Assembly (NCBI GenBank): GCA_020686985.1
Contig: JAJEPU010000001.1
Location: forward strand, 124,001 to 188,000
DNA from: Brotaphodocola catenula
GTDB taxonomy: Bacteria; Bacillota; Clostridia; Lachnospirales; Lachnospiraceae
DNA length: 64,000 bases
Direction of reading: 5' to 3'
The position numbers and the translations under genes are program-made. The notes below the pieces were generated by a model. The model made no database searches and was not told where the DNA came from. It saw only the letters and a program-made list of their open reading frames with translations. Position 1 is the first letter of the stretch. Each line of letters starts with the position of its first letter. Positions 45,732 to 55,334 of this stretch are shown one piece after another.

Positions 45732-47285
45732 TTGAGTATTTTAAATGTTGAACATCTCAGCCACGGATTTGGAGACCGTGCAATTTTTCAGGATGTTTCC
45801 TTCCGACTTTTAAAAGGAGAGCACATTGGACTTGTCGGCGCGAACGGAGAGGGAAAATCTACGTTCATGAGCATTATCACTGGAAAACTTCAGCCTGATG
45901 AGGGAAAAGTTGAGTGGGCGAAGCACGTTCGCGCCGGTTATCTTGACCAGCATACGGTTCTTGAGAAGGGGATGACAATCCGCGATGTCCTGAAGAGCGC
46001 ATTTTCTTATCTGTTCGAGATGGAAACTCAGATGAATGAGATCTGTGACCGAATGGGTATGGCATCTGAGGATGAGATGAATGAGATGATGGAGGAGCTT
46101 GGCACGATTCAGGATCTTCTGATGGCACACGATTTTTATATCATTGACAGTAAGGTTGAGGAGGTTGCGCGCGCACTCGGACTGCTTGAGATCGGATTGG
46201 ATAAGGATGTGTCGGAATTGTCTGGAGGTCAGAGAACCAAGGTTCTTCTCGGCAAGCTGTTGCTTGAAAAGCCGGATATTCTGCTTCTCGACGAGCCGAC
46301 AAACTATCTCGATGAACAGCATATTGAATGGCTCAAGCGCTATCTTCAGGAGTATGAAAATGCGTTTATCCTGATTTCTCACGATGTGCCGTTCATGAAC
46401 AGCGTTATCAACCTTGTTTACCATATGGAGAATCAGAAACTCGACCGCTATGTGGGTGATTACCACCACTTTGAGGAGGTTTATGCGGCAAAGAAAGCCC
46501 AGCTTGAGGCGGCTTACAAGCGTCAGCAACAGGAGATCGCGGAACTTGAGGATTTTGTTGCGAGAAATAAGGCGCGCGTCTCAACGAGAAATATGGCGAT
46601 GTCCCGTCAGAAGAAGCTCGACAAGATGGAAGTCATTGAGCTTGCGAAGGAGAAGCCGAAGCCAGAGTTTCAGTTTATGGAGGCGAGAACCTCCGGAAAG
46701 CTGATTTTTGAGACGAAGGATCTTGTGATTGGTTATGACGAACCGCTGACGAAACCGGTGAATCTGATGATGGAGCGCGGGGAGAAAGTTGTTCTGCGCG
46801 GAGCAAATGGAATCGGAAAGACAACTCTCTTGAAAAGTATTCTTGGACTGATCCCGTCTCTCTCTGGCAGTGTGGAACTTGGAGATTATCTCTATACCGG
46901 ATATTTTGAACAGGAGATGGCTCCGGGCAACACGACGACCTGTATCGAGGAGATCTGGAAGGAATTCCCGTCGTACACCCAGTATCAGGTGCGTTCCGCT
47001 CTTGCAAAATGCGGTCTGACAACGAAGCATATCGAGAGTCAGGTGCGTGTGCTCAGCGGTGGTGAGCAGGCGAAGGTGCGTCTGTGCAAGCTGATGAACC
47101 GTGAGACCAATGTCCTGCTTCTCGACGAGCCGACAAACCATCTCGATGTGGAGGCAAAGGAAGAACTTAAGCGGGCGCTGAAGGCATACAAGGGCAGTAT
47201 TCTTCTGATCTGCCATGAGCCGGAATTCTATGAGGGACTGGCAACCCGCGTTGTGGATTGCAGTGAGTTCTGTCTCAGAGGTTAA
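45732..47285 (+). CDS. ABC-F family ATPase (YkpA/Ybit-like)
   Basis: A 517-residue cytoplasmic protein with two ATPase domains and no membrane part. Domain one has GANGEGKST, LSGGQRTKVLLGKLLL and LLLDEPTNYLD. The charged linker (about 235-310) is the region that reaches into the ribosome. Domain two has GANGIGKTT, LSGGEQAKVRLCKLM and LLLDEPTNHLD. Such proteins act on stalled or antibiotic-bound ribosomes; the subtype resembles housekeeping YkpA/Ybit more than resistance proteins. TTG start at 45732 with AAGGAG upstream. Confidence 0.9.
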   Translation: MSILNVEHLSHGFGDRAIFQDVSFRLLKGEHIGLVGANGEGKSTFMSIITGKLQPDEGKVEWAKHVRAGYLDQHTVLEKGMTIRDVLKSAFSYLFEMETQMNEICDRMGMASEDEMNEMMEELGTIQDLLMAHDFYIIDSKVEEVARALGLLEIGLDKDVSELSGGQRTKVLLGKLLLEKPDILLLDEPTNYLDEQHIEWLKRYLQEYENAFILISHDVPFMNSVINLVYHMENQKLDRYVGDYHHFEEVYAAKKAQLEAAYKRQQQEIAELEDFVARNKARVSTRNMAMSRQKKLDKMEVIELAKEKPKPEFQFMEARTSGKLIFETKDLVIGYDEPLTKPVNLMMERGEKVVLRGANGIGKTTLLKSILGLIPSLSGSVELGDYLYTGYFEQEMAPGNTTTCIEEIWKEFPSYTQYQVRSALAKCGLTTKHIESQVRVLSGGEQAKVRLCKLMNRETNVLLLDEPTNHLDVEAKEELKRALKAYKGSILLICHEPEFYEGLATRVVDCSEFCLRG

Positions 47286-48020
47286 ATAATAAGAGAAAAA
47301 AAGAAAGATTGATTAAGAAACAGGAGAAAGAAGTTTAGAATTTGCCAGCTGTCATCTCTGAGCGTTTTTTTGTGACTCAGAGTGGATGGCGGGCAGGTTC
47401 TGCCTCTTTATCTCATATGATATAGTTTTTGCAACGCATGAACGATAACCGGGGCATGAGTGGCAGTGGATTTTTTGACAGAGAAAAACAGTTGCAATCT
47501 GCCGGTTCCTGTGCTATCATATCTGTTGCGTATCCGAAAATCTTGAGGATCTGAACGTCAGAGATTGTCTGAATCCGTTATCATTCATAATTGGGAGTTT
47601 CATTATTTTATTATTTAATAAAAGTTTGAAGCAGTTTGGGAGCAGTGTGTTTTGCATGCAGAAAAAGCAAATCGAATGTCCGCAAAGGGATGTTGGTCTG
47701 TGAAAAATCAGGTTAGCGTCAAGATAAATGCGGAAGATGAGAGGTGTGCGATGTCTGGCATGGCAAATGGATAGATGGGTAAGATGTATTTGAGTGAGTT
47801 TTTGCAGTAAAAAGATTTAGATTTAATTATTAAGAAATCAGTCTGTGTAAAATCATGACCGGAAAACGGTTATCTGAAAATCAAAAAATCTGAGTGTTCA
47901 TAACGGTTCAGTACTTTAGTTGAGTTATAAGAAGTTCAAGTCGACGCAAGCATCGACTTGGCGCGTGATTTTGTTATATAGGAAGTTTCGTGTCAGGAAA
48001 AATTCTGAAGTGGCACCGCA

Positions 48021-48295
48021 AAGTTCGGTGTGACATACGATACGGATGAGGCGTTTCAGACTCAGCGTTCCGTGCGGATGCGCCATATCCCGATCTGGAT
48101 GAGCGAGTAGTTGTGTATGAAAGCGAGATTCCGGAAGTTTTGTTGTGCAAAAATGCGTGACATCAGCAGATGAAAGTGTCTGAGGATAGTGCGTGCAGAC
48201 CGATCAATTCCCATGCATTTCTGGAATGGATGGATGTATTCGTTATGCGCAGAGCTTTCGTCAGGCTGAGGGAAAATATTGAGATACGAGATTGA
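48021..48295 (+). pseudogene. Possible decayed coding remnant
   Basis: One frame reads KFGVTYDTDEAFQTQRSV from 48021. After a frame change near 48076 the next frame reads DAPYPDLDERVVVYESEIPE and stays open, apart from a single TGA at 48158, to 48295. The amino-acid composition looks protein-like and unlike random sequence, but I do not recognise a family. Confidence 0.3.
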
Positions 48296-48394
48296 ACTAG
48301 CAGGCTATCATGCTGAGGCAAAGAAAAAAATGTAAGAAAGAGAATACAGGGAGACCATTACCTAATATAAGATAATAAAAAAGAGTATAAAAAG

Positions 48395-48431
48395 TCTGCC
48401 GGGTGAACGTTTCGCTCGTCCACCCGGCAGA
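48395..48431 (+). terminator. Strong hairpin, possible terminator
   Basis: TCTGCCGGGTG pairs with CACCCGGCAGA, then only TTT. It could end a transcript in the gene-poor region or shape the mreB leader. Confidence 0.5.
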
Positions 48432-48755
48432 TTTGGGAATGGTAGGTATACAAATAAAAGAAAATGGTTTTTAGGGGGGCCTGCCAGGATCGCCCCTGGC
48501 AGGTATGAGTATGAAAAAGCTTTGTAATTTCAAGTATGCACTTGAAACAAAGGTTCCATTACCCTTTCGGATAATGTACTTAAAGTATAAAAAATAATTG
48601 TGACTAAAATGTGTCGGCACGATAAAAAATGTATAAACATAATAAAAAATAAAAAAACCCTTTCAAAAAGGGACGCGATTGTATATAATAAGAGAGATTA
48701 ATCTGGAATATTTGTGCGAATAGGATTTGTGAGGAAGCAAACAGGAGGAAAAGAG

Positions 48756-49760
48756 ATGTTAGTGTCTAATGACATCGGTATCGATTTAGGTACGGCGAGC
48801 ATTTTGGTATATATAAGAGGAAAAGGCGTTGTTCTCAAGGAGCCGTCCGTTGTTGCGATTGATCGTGACAGCAATAAGATCATGGCAATCGGTGAAGAGG
48901 CGCGTCTGATGATCGGAAGAACTCCGGGTAATATCATCGCAGTACGTCCACTGCGCCAGGGTGTTATTTCTGATTATACCGTAACAGAAAAGATGCTGAA
49001 GTACTTCATCAACAAGGCTGTCGGCAAGCGTACCCTGCGCAAACCGCGCATTGCTGTCTGCATTCCGAGCGGAGCAACTGAGGTAGAGCGCAAGGCGGTA
49101 GAAGATGCAACTTATCAGGCAGGCGCGCGTGAGGTATCAATCATCGAGGAGCCGGTTGCGGCTGCAATTGGAGCCGGAATTGATATTTCCAAGGCATGCG
49201 GAAATATGATCGTTGATATCGGAGGCGGTACCGCAGATATCGCTGTGATTTCTTTGGGTGGAACCGTAGTAAGCACATCGATCAAGATCGCCGGTGATGA
49301 TTTTGATGAGGCACTTGTTCGTTATATGAGAAAGAAACACAATCTTCTGATCGGTGAGAGAACCGCAGAGGAAATCAAGATCAACATTGGTTCCGCTTAC
49401 CGTCGTCCGGAAGTTCTGACGATGGAAGTAAGAGGAAGAAACCTTGTGACAGGACTCCCGAAGACGATTGTGGTTACCTCTGAGGAGACGTTAGAAGCTC
49501 TTCGTGAGCCGGCAATTCAGATCGTGGATGCCGTTCACAATGTGCTCGAGCGCACTCCGCCGGAGCTTGCAGCAGATATCTTTGACCGCGGTATTGTGAT
49601 GACCGGTGGTGGCTCTCTGCTCAACGGTCTTGATCAGCTGATCGAGGAGAAGACCGGAATTACCACCGTTGTTGCGGAAGATCCGTTGACCGCAGTGGCA
49701 ATTGGAACTGGAAAATTTATTGAGTTTCAGCATGGTGATTCTAAGCCACAGGAATACTAG
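48756..49760 (+). CDS. mreB: Rod shape-determining protein, MreB/Mbl family
   Basis: A 334-residue bacterial actin that guides lateral cell-wall synthesis. Phosphate-1 motif IGIDLGTASILVYI, phosphate-2 IVDIGGGTADIAVI and the adenosine motif VMTGGGSLLNG are all clear. The ATG at 48756 has AGGAGG 7 bases upstream, which excludes a GTG 14 codons earlier. It stands alone, without mreC or mreD, as Mbl or MreBH genes often do. Confidence 0.93.
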   Translation: MLVSNDIGIDLGTASILVYIRGKGVVLKEPSVVAIDRDSNKIMAIGEEARLMIGRTPGNIIAVRPLRQGVISDYTVTEKMLKYFINKAVGKRTLRKPRIAVCIPSGATEVERKAVEDATYQAGAREVSIIEEPVAAAIGAGIDISKACGNMIVDIGGGTADIAVISLGGTVVSTSIKIAGDDFDEALVRYMRKKHNLLIGERTAEEIKINIGSAYRRPEVLTMEVRGRNLVTGLPKTIVVTSEETLEALREPAIQIVDAVHNVLERTPPELAADIFDRGIVMTGGGSLLNGLDQLIEEKTGITTVVAEDPLTAVAIGTGKFIEFQHGDSKPQEY

Positions 49761-49818
49761 GAAGTCCTGAGAATACGAAGGACGACCAGGTCGATTTCCT
49801 GTTGTGGAAGAAGGGGAG

Positions 49819-49857
49819 ATCCCGTATCCGTAGTATGATGGATGCGGGATTTTCGTT
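49819..49857 (+). terminator. Terminator after mreB
   Basis: An 11-bp stem ATCCCGTATCC/GGATGCGGGAT with a 10-base loop, then TTTCGTTT. Confidence 0.8.
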
Positions 49858-49999
49858 TATGTATGTATTAAGGACGCCCAGAGGACACGTTTGATGATTC
49901 TGTGATTTTATTTGGATAGGAGTATCTATCTGTGATTAAAATTTCTGCTTTTGGGGGCAGGAAATCAGATATGGACTGAAATTTCAGGACGGAGAATTT

Positions 50000-52243
50000 A
50001 TGGCAACAGTTAAGGGTTATGTGGAAAAAATCAAATTTCGCAATGAGGACAACGGATACTCGATTTTGAGTGTATTTGCGGATGGGGAGGACTATATTCT
50101 TGTTGGAATCTTTCCTTATATCGGGGAGGGAGACTACATAGAAGCTACTGGACGCGAGGTGGCACATCCGGTCTACGGTGATCAGATTCAGGTGGAGCAC
50201 TATGAGATGAAGGCGCCGGAGGACACTGCCTCGATGGAGCGCTATTTGGGATCGGGCGCAATCAAGGGGGTCGGAGGTGCGTTAGCTGCAAGAATTGTAA
50301 AACGGTTCAAGGCGGATACGTTTCGCATCATCGAGGAAGAGCCGGAGCGTCTTGCGGAAGTCAAGGGTGTCAGCGAGAAGATGGCGATCTCGATCTCCGA
50401 GCAGATGGAGGAGAAGAAGGAGATGCGAGAGGCGATGATGTTTCTTCAGGAGTATGGCATCTCAATGAATCTCTCTCTGCGAATCTATAAGGAGTACGGT
50501 GCGCGACTCTATGGAATTATTCGGGAAAATCCGTATCGTCTGGCGGATGATATTCAGGGAATCGGATTTAAGATGGCGGATGAGATTGCGCGTCAGTCAG
50601 GAATTTTCACGGACTCGGATTTTAGAATCCGGAGTGGTCTGCTCTACACGCTTCAGCAGTCGGTTGCAAGCGGTCATACCTATCTGCCAAAGGAGGAGCT
50701 TCTGCGCGGGGCTTCTGAACTCCTCCATGTCAATATTGAGTCAATGGAAAAACATTTGATGGATCTTCAGATGGAGAAGAAGATCGTTGTGAAGCTCAAT
50801 GAGGATGGGCAGGAATCATGTCATGTTTACGCCTCCCAGTATTATTACACGGAGCTGAATTCTGCGAGGATGCTTCATGATCTGAATATTCGTGGAAATG
50901 AGCCGGAAAAGGCGATTCGCAAGCGCTTAAAAAAGATCTGTGCAGAAGAGCATATCGAGGCAGATGAACTTCAGATTCAGGCGGTGATTGAGGCGGTCAA
51001 CAGTGGACTCCTAATTATCACCGGAGGACCGGGAACCGGAAAGACAACGACGATCAACACGATCATTCGGTATTTTGAGGAAGAGGAGATGGAGATCCTG
51101 CTTGGCGCACCGACAGGGCGCGCGGCGAAACGAATGACGGAGGCAACCGGATATGAGGCAAAGACGATACATCGCCTTCTCGAACTCAACGGAGTTCCAG
51201 ACGAGAATGGTGGAACGATGGGGATGCATTTTGAGCGAAATGAGGAAAATCCGCTCGATGCCGATGCAATCATTATCGATGAGACTTCGATGGTCGATGT
51301 CTATCTGATGCACGCGCTTTTGCGGGCAATCAATCCGGGGACAAGACTGATTCTTGTCGGTGATGTGAACCAGCTTCCGAGTGTCGGACCGGGAAATGTG
51401 CTTCGGGATATGATCGCATCGGGCGCATTCAATGTCGTGAAACTGTCGCGAATTTTCCGCCAGGCAAAGGAGAGCGACATCATTGTTAATGCACATCGCA
51501 TCAATGATGGAGAGCAGATTCCACTCGGAAAACGAAGCAAGGATTTTCTGTTTATTCGCCGGGAGAACCCGGATGCGATCATCAGTGCGATGATCACATT
51601 AATTCGGGAGAAACTTCCCAATTATGTTCAGGCAGATCCGTTTGACATTCAGATTATGACACCGATGCGCCGGGGTGCTCTCGGCGTGGAGAGACTCAAC
51701 ACGATTCTTCAGGAATATCTGAATCCAAAGTCTGAGAACAAGGCGGAGAAAGAGTCCGGGGGAACCGTTTACCGTGTCGGTGATAAGGTCATGCAGATCA
51801 AGAACAACTACCAGATCGAGTGGGAGATCCGCAGTTCGCGCGGAATTCCGGTGGAATCCGGCACGGGAGTGTTTAATGGGGATATCGGCATCATCCGGGA
51901 GATCAATCGTTTTGCGGATACGGTTACCGTGGAGTTTGATGAGCGAAAAATGGTGGAATACGGATTTAAACAGCTTGAGGAGCTGGAACTTGCATATGCA
52001 ATCACAATCCACAAATCTCAGGGAAGTGAGTATCCGGCAGTCATTATCCCGGTTCATTCCGGTCCGAGAATGTTGATGACGAGAAATCTGATCTACACGG
52101 CTGTCACGAGAGCGAGAAAGTGTGTCTGCCTGGTCGGAATTCCAGAAACATTTCAGGCGATGGTCAACAATGACACCGAGCAACAGCGATATACGGGGCT
52201 GAAACAGAGAATCCGGGAAGTCATGGAGACCGAGCTTGAGTAG
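50000..52243 (+). CDS. recD2: RecD2-type ATP-dependent DNA helicase
   Basis: A 747-residue SF1B helicase used in repair and replication in bacteria without RecBC. The long N-terminal region (about 1-320) contains helix-hairpin-helix-like segments (GVGGALAARIVKRF, IQGIGFKMADEIA). The motor has Walker A GGPGTGKTTT (about 340), DETSMVDVYLM and the late YAITIHKSQGSEYPAVIIP. It is not linked to other rec genes here. Confidence 0.95.
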   Translation: MATVKGYVEKIKFRNEDNGYSILSVFADGEDYILVGIFPYIGEGDYIEATGREVAHPVYGDQIQVEHYEMKAPEDTASMERYLGSGAIKGVGGALAARIVKRFKADTFRIIEEEPERLAEVKGVSEKMAISISEQMEEKKEMREAMMFLQEYGISMNLSLRIYKEYGARLYGIIRENPYRLADDIQGIGFKMADEIARQSGIFTDSDFRIRSGLLYTLQQSVASGHTYLPKEELLRGASELLHVNIESMEKHLMDLQMEKKIVVKLNEDGQESCHVYASQYYYTELNSARMLHDLNIRGNEPEKAIRKRLKKICAEEHIEADELQIQAVIEAVNSGLLIITGGPGTGKTTTINTIIRYFEEEEMEILLGAPTGRAAKRMTEATGYEAKTIHRLLELNGVPDENGGTMGMHFERNEENPLDADAIIIDETSMVDVYLMHALLRAINPGTRLILVGDVNQLPSVGPGNVLRDMIASGAFNVVKLSRIFRQAKESDIIVNAHRINDGEQIPLGKRSKDFLFIRRENPDAIISAMITLIREKLPNYVQADPFDIQIMTPMRRGALGVERLNTILQEYLNPKSENKAEKESGGTVYRVGDKVMQIKNNYQIEWEIRSSRGIPVESGTGVFNGDIGIIREINRFADTVTVEFDERKMVEYGFKQLEELELAYAITIHKSQGSEYPAVIIPVHSGPRMLMTRNLIYTAVTRARKCVCLVGIPETFQAMVNNDTEQQRYTGLKQRIREVMETELE

Positions 52244-52432
52244 AATCTGTGCAGAAGAGAACTTTGAAAAAAATGGAAGAGCTAAATGCTTGTATAAATT
52301 GTAATAACGTAATAATTAGAGAAATAAAACAGGTGATAAAAATAAATCGGACAGACATAATGAAGATAATAAATTTGGTAAAGACAGGGGGAGGATAAAA
52401 TAAAAAACATATCAAAAGTAGGAAAAAAATGG

Positions 52433-53158
52433 TTGAGGAGCGGTCAGGCAGAACCGCTCTTAAACCTGCTCTTTCCGAGACGCTGTCCCGTCTGTGGGGA
52501 GATTGTGGAGCCATATGGAGAAAAAATCTGTCCGGAGTGCGTTAGAGCGCTCTCGCCGGTGAGGGAACCCTGTTGCAAGAAATGCGGAAAAGAGATTTCG
52601 GATCGACAGGGGGAGTACTGTCCAGACTGTATGCGTCGTCCAAAAACGTTTGATTCGGGTGCATCGCTCTTGAATTACAATGAGACGGCGCGGTGGTCAA
52701 TGGCATCGATCAAGTATAAGAATCGCCGGGAGTATCTTGATTTTTATGCACAGGCGATGAATATTCGGTTTGCGAAGAGAGTGCGGGTCTGGGGAGCTGA
52801 GGCACTCGTGCCGGTTCCGATTCATTCGTCGAGAAGACGAGAACGTGGTTTTAACCAGGCAGAAGAGTTCGCAGAACGGTTGTCGGACTGCTGGGGACTT
52901 CCGGTTGATACGAAACTTCTGGTCCGAAAAAAGAAAACACTTCCGCAGAGAGACCTCGGTCCGTCTCAGCGATTAAAAAATCTTCAGGAGGCATTTGCCC
53001 TCCATCCGTCCGTTTTGGACAAAATTCCAAAATCCGTGATTATAATAGATGATATTTATACAACAGGAAGCACCGTGGAAGCGTGCAGTCGTATCCTCAA
53101 AAAAGCAGGGGTGAAGCGTATTTATTTTCTCGCAATCTGTATTGGAAAAGGAAAATAG
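52433..53158 (+). CDS. comF: ComF family phosphoribosyltransferase-like protein
   Basis: A 241-residue protein linked to DNA uptake. The N-terminal zinc ribbon has CPVCGEI, CPECVR, CKKCGK and CPDCM. The C-terminal PRT domain has VIIIDDIYTTGSTVEAC. The start is uncertain: the TTG at 52433 has AGGA 9 bases upstream, whereas the strong GGGGGAGG at 52387-52393 faces an in-frame ATA at 52400. An ATG at 52429 is out of frame. comFA is not next to it. Confidence 0.88.
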   Translation: MRSGQAEPLLNLLFPRRCPVCGEIVEPYGEKICPECVRALSPVREPCCKKCGKEISDRQGEYCPDCMRRPKTFDSGASLLNYNETARWSMASIKYKNRREYLDFYAQAMNIRFAKRVRVWGAEALVPVPIHSSRRRERGFNQAEEFAERLSDCWGLPVDTKLLVRKKKTLPQRDLGPSQRLKNLQEAFALHPSVLDKIPKSVIIIDDIYTTGSTVEACSRILKKAGVKRIYFLAICIGKGK

Positions 53159-53272
53159 TGAGAAGATTGCGGAGCCCGTATAGGTGTAACTGAGAATGGC
53201 CAGATAAAAAGAATTCCACAGTTATAGTTGTATAGGGCGATAAAGTGCGCTATACTCGTGAAAAGAAAAAAT

Positions 53273-53629
53273 ATGTCTGCAAAAAATGATAATAGAGGGA
53301 TGGAAAAATGTATGAGTGAAAATGGGAATGAGGATCGCTCTCCTAAAACGGATGCCGAATTTTGGGAGTGGCTTGTGGCTCATCAGGGAGAGGTGTTTTT
53401 CACGGCAAAACATCTTGCGTTTACCTACCAGATCCGGGGCGGAGAGATGTTTGTCGACCGCAGATCAAAATCAATCACCCGCGCGACTGTCTGCGGGGCG
53501 TTTGCGAGGATTCTTGCGGATCAGAACCATGAGATCTGCGGACCGAAGGCGCTCAACTGTTTTGGCGCTCCGTATCTCTGGGCGATTCTCGTCCAACTCG
53601 GTCTTGCAATCCCGGGAAAGAAAAAATAG
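53273..53629 (+). CDS. Conserved small hypothetical protein
   Basis: About 118 residues. The core EFWEWLVAHQGEVFFTAKHL, GGEMFVDRRSKSITRATV and NCFGAPYLWAILVQLG looks well conserved and resembles a small helical protein common in Lachnospiraceae. I know no function. The start is open: in-frame ATG codons at 53273, 53300 and 53312 are possible, none with an ideal RBS. It stands alone between comF and rpmG. Confidence 0.65.
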   Translation: MSAKNDNRGMEKCMSENGNEDRSPKTDAEFWEWLVAHQGEVFFTAKHLAFTYQIRGGEMFVDRRSKSITRATVCGAFARILADQNHEICGPKALNCFGAPYLWAILVQLGLAIPGKKK

Positions 53630-53718
53630 AAACGAAAAGCATAAATGTAAAATACAAATAATAAAATCCAAACAAAAACCCAAAACAAAAACAGGGGAAA
53701 AGCCTAATAAAATAAAGG

Positions 53719-53747
53719 TTGACGGATTACTTTTCGTGTGATATAGT
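53719..53747 (+). promoter_or_regulatory. Promoter of rpmG-secE-nusG
   Basis: TTGACG (53719-53724), a 17-bp spacer and TATAGT (53742-53747), 125 bp before rpmG. Confidence 0.75.
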
Positions 53748-53871
53748 AATGTGGCGAATGGAAGAGCTTAGGTCTTTTTTTTATGCTCAAATTTTGCCGG
53801 AGTCCGGCGAAGCAGAGAGCAGGGAAAGAAGAGACTGAAAAACAACGAAAATTTAAGTGGAGGTGGAAGTC

Positions 53872-54021
53872 GTGCGCACAAAGATTACACTGGCATGTAC
53901 GGTTTGCAAACAACGTAACTACAACATGACGAAGGATAAGAAGACCCATCCGGACCGCATGGAAACTAAGAAGTATTGTAGATTCTGCAAGACTCATACT
54001 TTGCACAAAGAGACCAAATAA
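53872..54021 (+). CDS. rpmG: 50S ribosomal protein L33
   Basis: A 49-residue protein with GTG start and GGAGG 7 bases upstream. The zinc cysteines are intact: [11 protein letters not shown] and [13 protein letters not shown], so this is the zinc-binding form. It precedes secE by 12 bp, the standard Firmicute order. It is shorter than 60 residues but matches the family's length. Confidence 0.95.
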   Translation: MRTKITLACTVCKQRNYNMTKDKKTHPDRMETKKYCRFCKTHTLHKETK

Positions 54022-54033
54022 GGAGTGTGAACT

Positions 54034-54237
54034 ATGGGAGAGGCTGCAGGAACTGAAAAAGCTCCGGTCAAGAGTTTTTTCAAGGGTTTTAAAGCTGAGT
54101 TCAAGAAGATCGTATGGCCCGACCAGGAGACGGTTGTGAAACAGACGGTTTCGGTGACAGTAATCAGCATCTTGCTGGGCGCGGTTATCGCAATCCTTGA
54201 TTTCATCATCAAATGGGGCCTCAGCTTCATTATTTAA
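54034..54237 (+). CDS. secE: Preprotein translocase subunit SecE
   Basis: A 67-residue membrane protein that clamps SecY. The amphipathic helix FFKGFKAEFKKIVWP is followed by one transmembrane helix (about 40-62). The single-helix form is usual in Gram-positive bacteria. It lies between rpmG and nusG. Confidence 0.95.
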   Translation: MGEAAGTEKAPVKSFFKGFKAEFKKIVWPDQETVVKQTVSVTVISILLGAVIAILDFIIKWGLSFII

Positions 54238-54256
54238 CTAAGGCGAGGGTGATAAG

Positions 54257-54772
54257 ATGTCAGAAGCAAAGTGGTATGTAGTTCATACCTATTCAGGCTA
54301 CGAGAACAAGGTAAAAGTTGACATTGAGAAGACGATCGAGAACCGTAACCTTCAGGATCAGATCCTGGAAGTGTCCGTCCCGATGCTGGAAGTAGCAGAG
54401 CTCAAAAACGGCGTAGAGAAGCTGGCAGACAAGAAAATGTTTCCAGGCTATGTGCTGATTCACATGATCATGAACGATGATACATGGTATGTGGTTCGCA
54501 ATACGCGCGGTGTAACTGGCTTTGTAGGACCGGGTTCCAAACCTGTACCGTTAAGCGATGCAGAGATGGAGAGCCTTGGATTCAACAAGACAGAGCTTGC
54601 AGTAGACTTCGAGATTGGCGATATGGTGGCAGTAACTGCCGGCGCCTGGAAGGATACAATCGGTGCGATCAAGTCGATCAATGAGAGCAAGAAAACCCTT
54701 ACGATCAGCGTCGAAATGTTCGGCCGGGAGACTCCGGTTGAACTGAACTTCACTGAAGTGAAGAAAATGTAA
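54257..54772 (+). CDS. nusG: Transcription termination/antitermination protein NusG
   Basis: A 171-residue factor that binds RNA polymerase and links it to ribosomes or Rho. The NGN domain starts AKWYVVHTYSGYENKV and has FPGYVLIHM; the C-terminal KOW domain has GDMVAVTAGAWKDTIGAIKS. Operon position between secE and rplK is conserved. Confidence 0.97.
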   Translation: MSEAKWYVVHTYSGYENKVKVDIEKTIENRNLQDQILEVSVPMLEVAELKNGVEKLADKKMFPGYVLIHMIMNDDTWYVVRNTRGVTGFVGPGSKPVPLSDAEMESLGFNKTELAVDFEIGDMVAVTAGAWKDTIGAIKSINESKKTLTISVEMFGRETPVELNFTEVKKM

Positions 54773-54802
54773 CAGCAAACTAGGCTGGCATTGTGCCGGC
54801 TG

Positions 54803-54830
54803 GTGGGAGGGAAATCCCCGACAATACCAC
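54803..54830 (+). promoter_or_regulatory. Predicted L1-binding mRNA site before rplK
   Basis: A 28-nt element: outer stem GTGG/CCAC, inner AGGG-AAAT-CCCC hairpin, asymmetric GACAATA side. It resembles the L1-binding leader of L11-L1 operons and is repeated exactly before rplA. Confidence 0.8.
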
Positions 54831-54850
54831 AATATTAGGAGGTCATTATC

Positions 54851-55276
54851 ATGGCAAAGAAAGTAACTGGCTACATCAAATTACAGATTCCGGCAGGCAA
54901 GGCTACTCCGGCTCCGCCAGTAGGTCCTGCACTGGGTCAGCACGGCGTTAACATCGTGCAGTTTACCAAGGAGTTCAACGCAAGAACCGCAGACAAGGGC
55001 GATCTGATCATCCCGGTTGTTATCACGGTTTATGCAGATAGAAGCTTCAGCTTCATCACCAAGACTCCGCCGGCTGCAGTTCTGTTAAAGAAGGCCTGCA
55101 AGATCAAATCCGGTTCCGCAACCCCGAACAAGACGAAGGTAGCTACCATCTCCAAGGAAGATCTGCAGAAGATCGCAGAGACCAAGATGCCTGACTTAAA
55201 CGCAGCAAGCCTCGAGGCAGCAATGAGCATGATCGCAGGTACTGCAAGAAGCATGGGTATCACTGTTGAGGAGTAA
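54851..55276 (+). CDS. rplK: 50S ribosomal protein L11
   Basis: A 141-residue ribosomal protein of the GTPase-associated centre. The N-terminal [20 protein letters not shown] and [14 protein letters not shown] are universal L11 signatures; the C-terminal rRNA-binding domain ends in [17 protein letters not shown] precedes the ATG. Confidence 0.98.
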   Translation: MAKKVTGYIKLQIPAGKATPAPPVGPALGQHGVNIVQFTKEFNARTADKGDLIIPVVITVYADRSFSFITKTPPAAVLLKKACKIKSGSATPNKTKVATISKEDLQKIAETKMPDLNAASLEAAMSMIAGTARSMGITVEE

Positions 55277-55290
55277 GTCGATTTAGAAAC

Positions 55291-55318
55291 GTGGGAGGGA
55301 AATCCCCGACAATACCAC
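55291..55318 (+). promoter_or_regulatory. Second predicted L1-binding mRNA site, before rplA
   Basis: Identical over all 28 bases to the element at 54803-54830, ending 3 bp before the RBS of rplA. L1 bound here would block its own translation start directly. Confidence 0.8.
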
Positions 55319-55334
55319 TAGGAGGTTATTTATA

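Larger units (their letters stand above)
47286..48755 (+). other. 1.47-kb region without an intact gene
   Basis: No supported coding sequence. It contains several hairpins: CTCTGAG/CTCAGAG (near 47355-47382), CAAGTCGA/TCGACTTG (47937-47960), a strong 11-bp stem (48395-48431), CCTGCCAGG/CCTGGCAGG (48480-48503) and TTTCAAGT/ACTTGAAA (48528-48547). A possible gene remnant lies at 48021-48295. A likely mreB promoter is TTTCAA (48661-48666), 17 bp, TATAAT (48684-48689). Confidence 0.7.

Noticed and set aside
52429-52543. ATG-led 37-codon frame overlapping the start of comF
   Set aside because: It ends quickly, has no motif and runs out of frame with the zinc ribbon of ComF.
53316-53741. 141-codon frame overlapping the conserved small protein after comF
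   Set aside because: The other frame shows clear protein-like conservation patterns (Trp, Phe, Gly spacing); this one is Arg/Ser-rich shadow.
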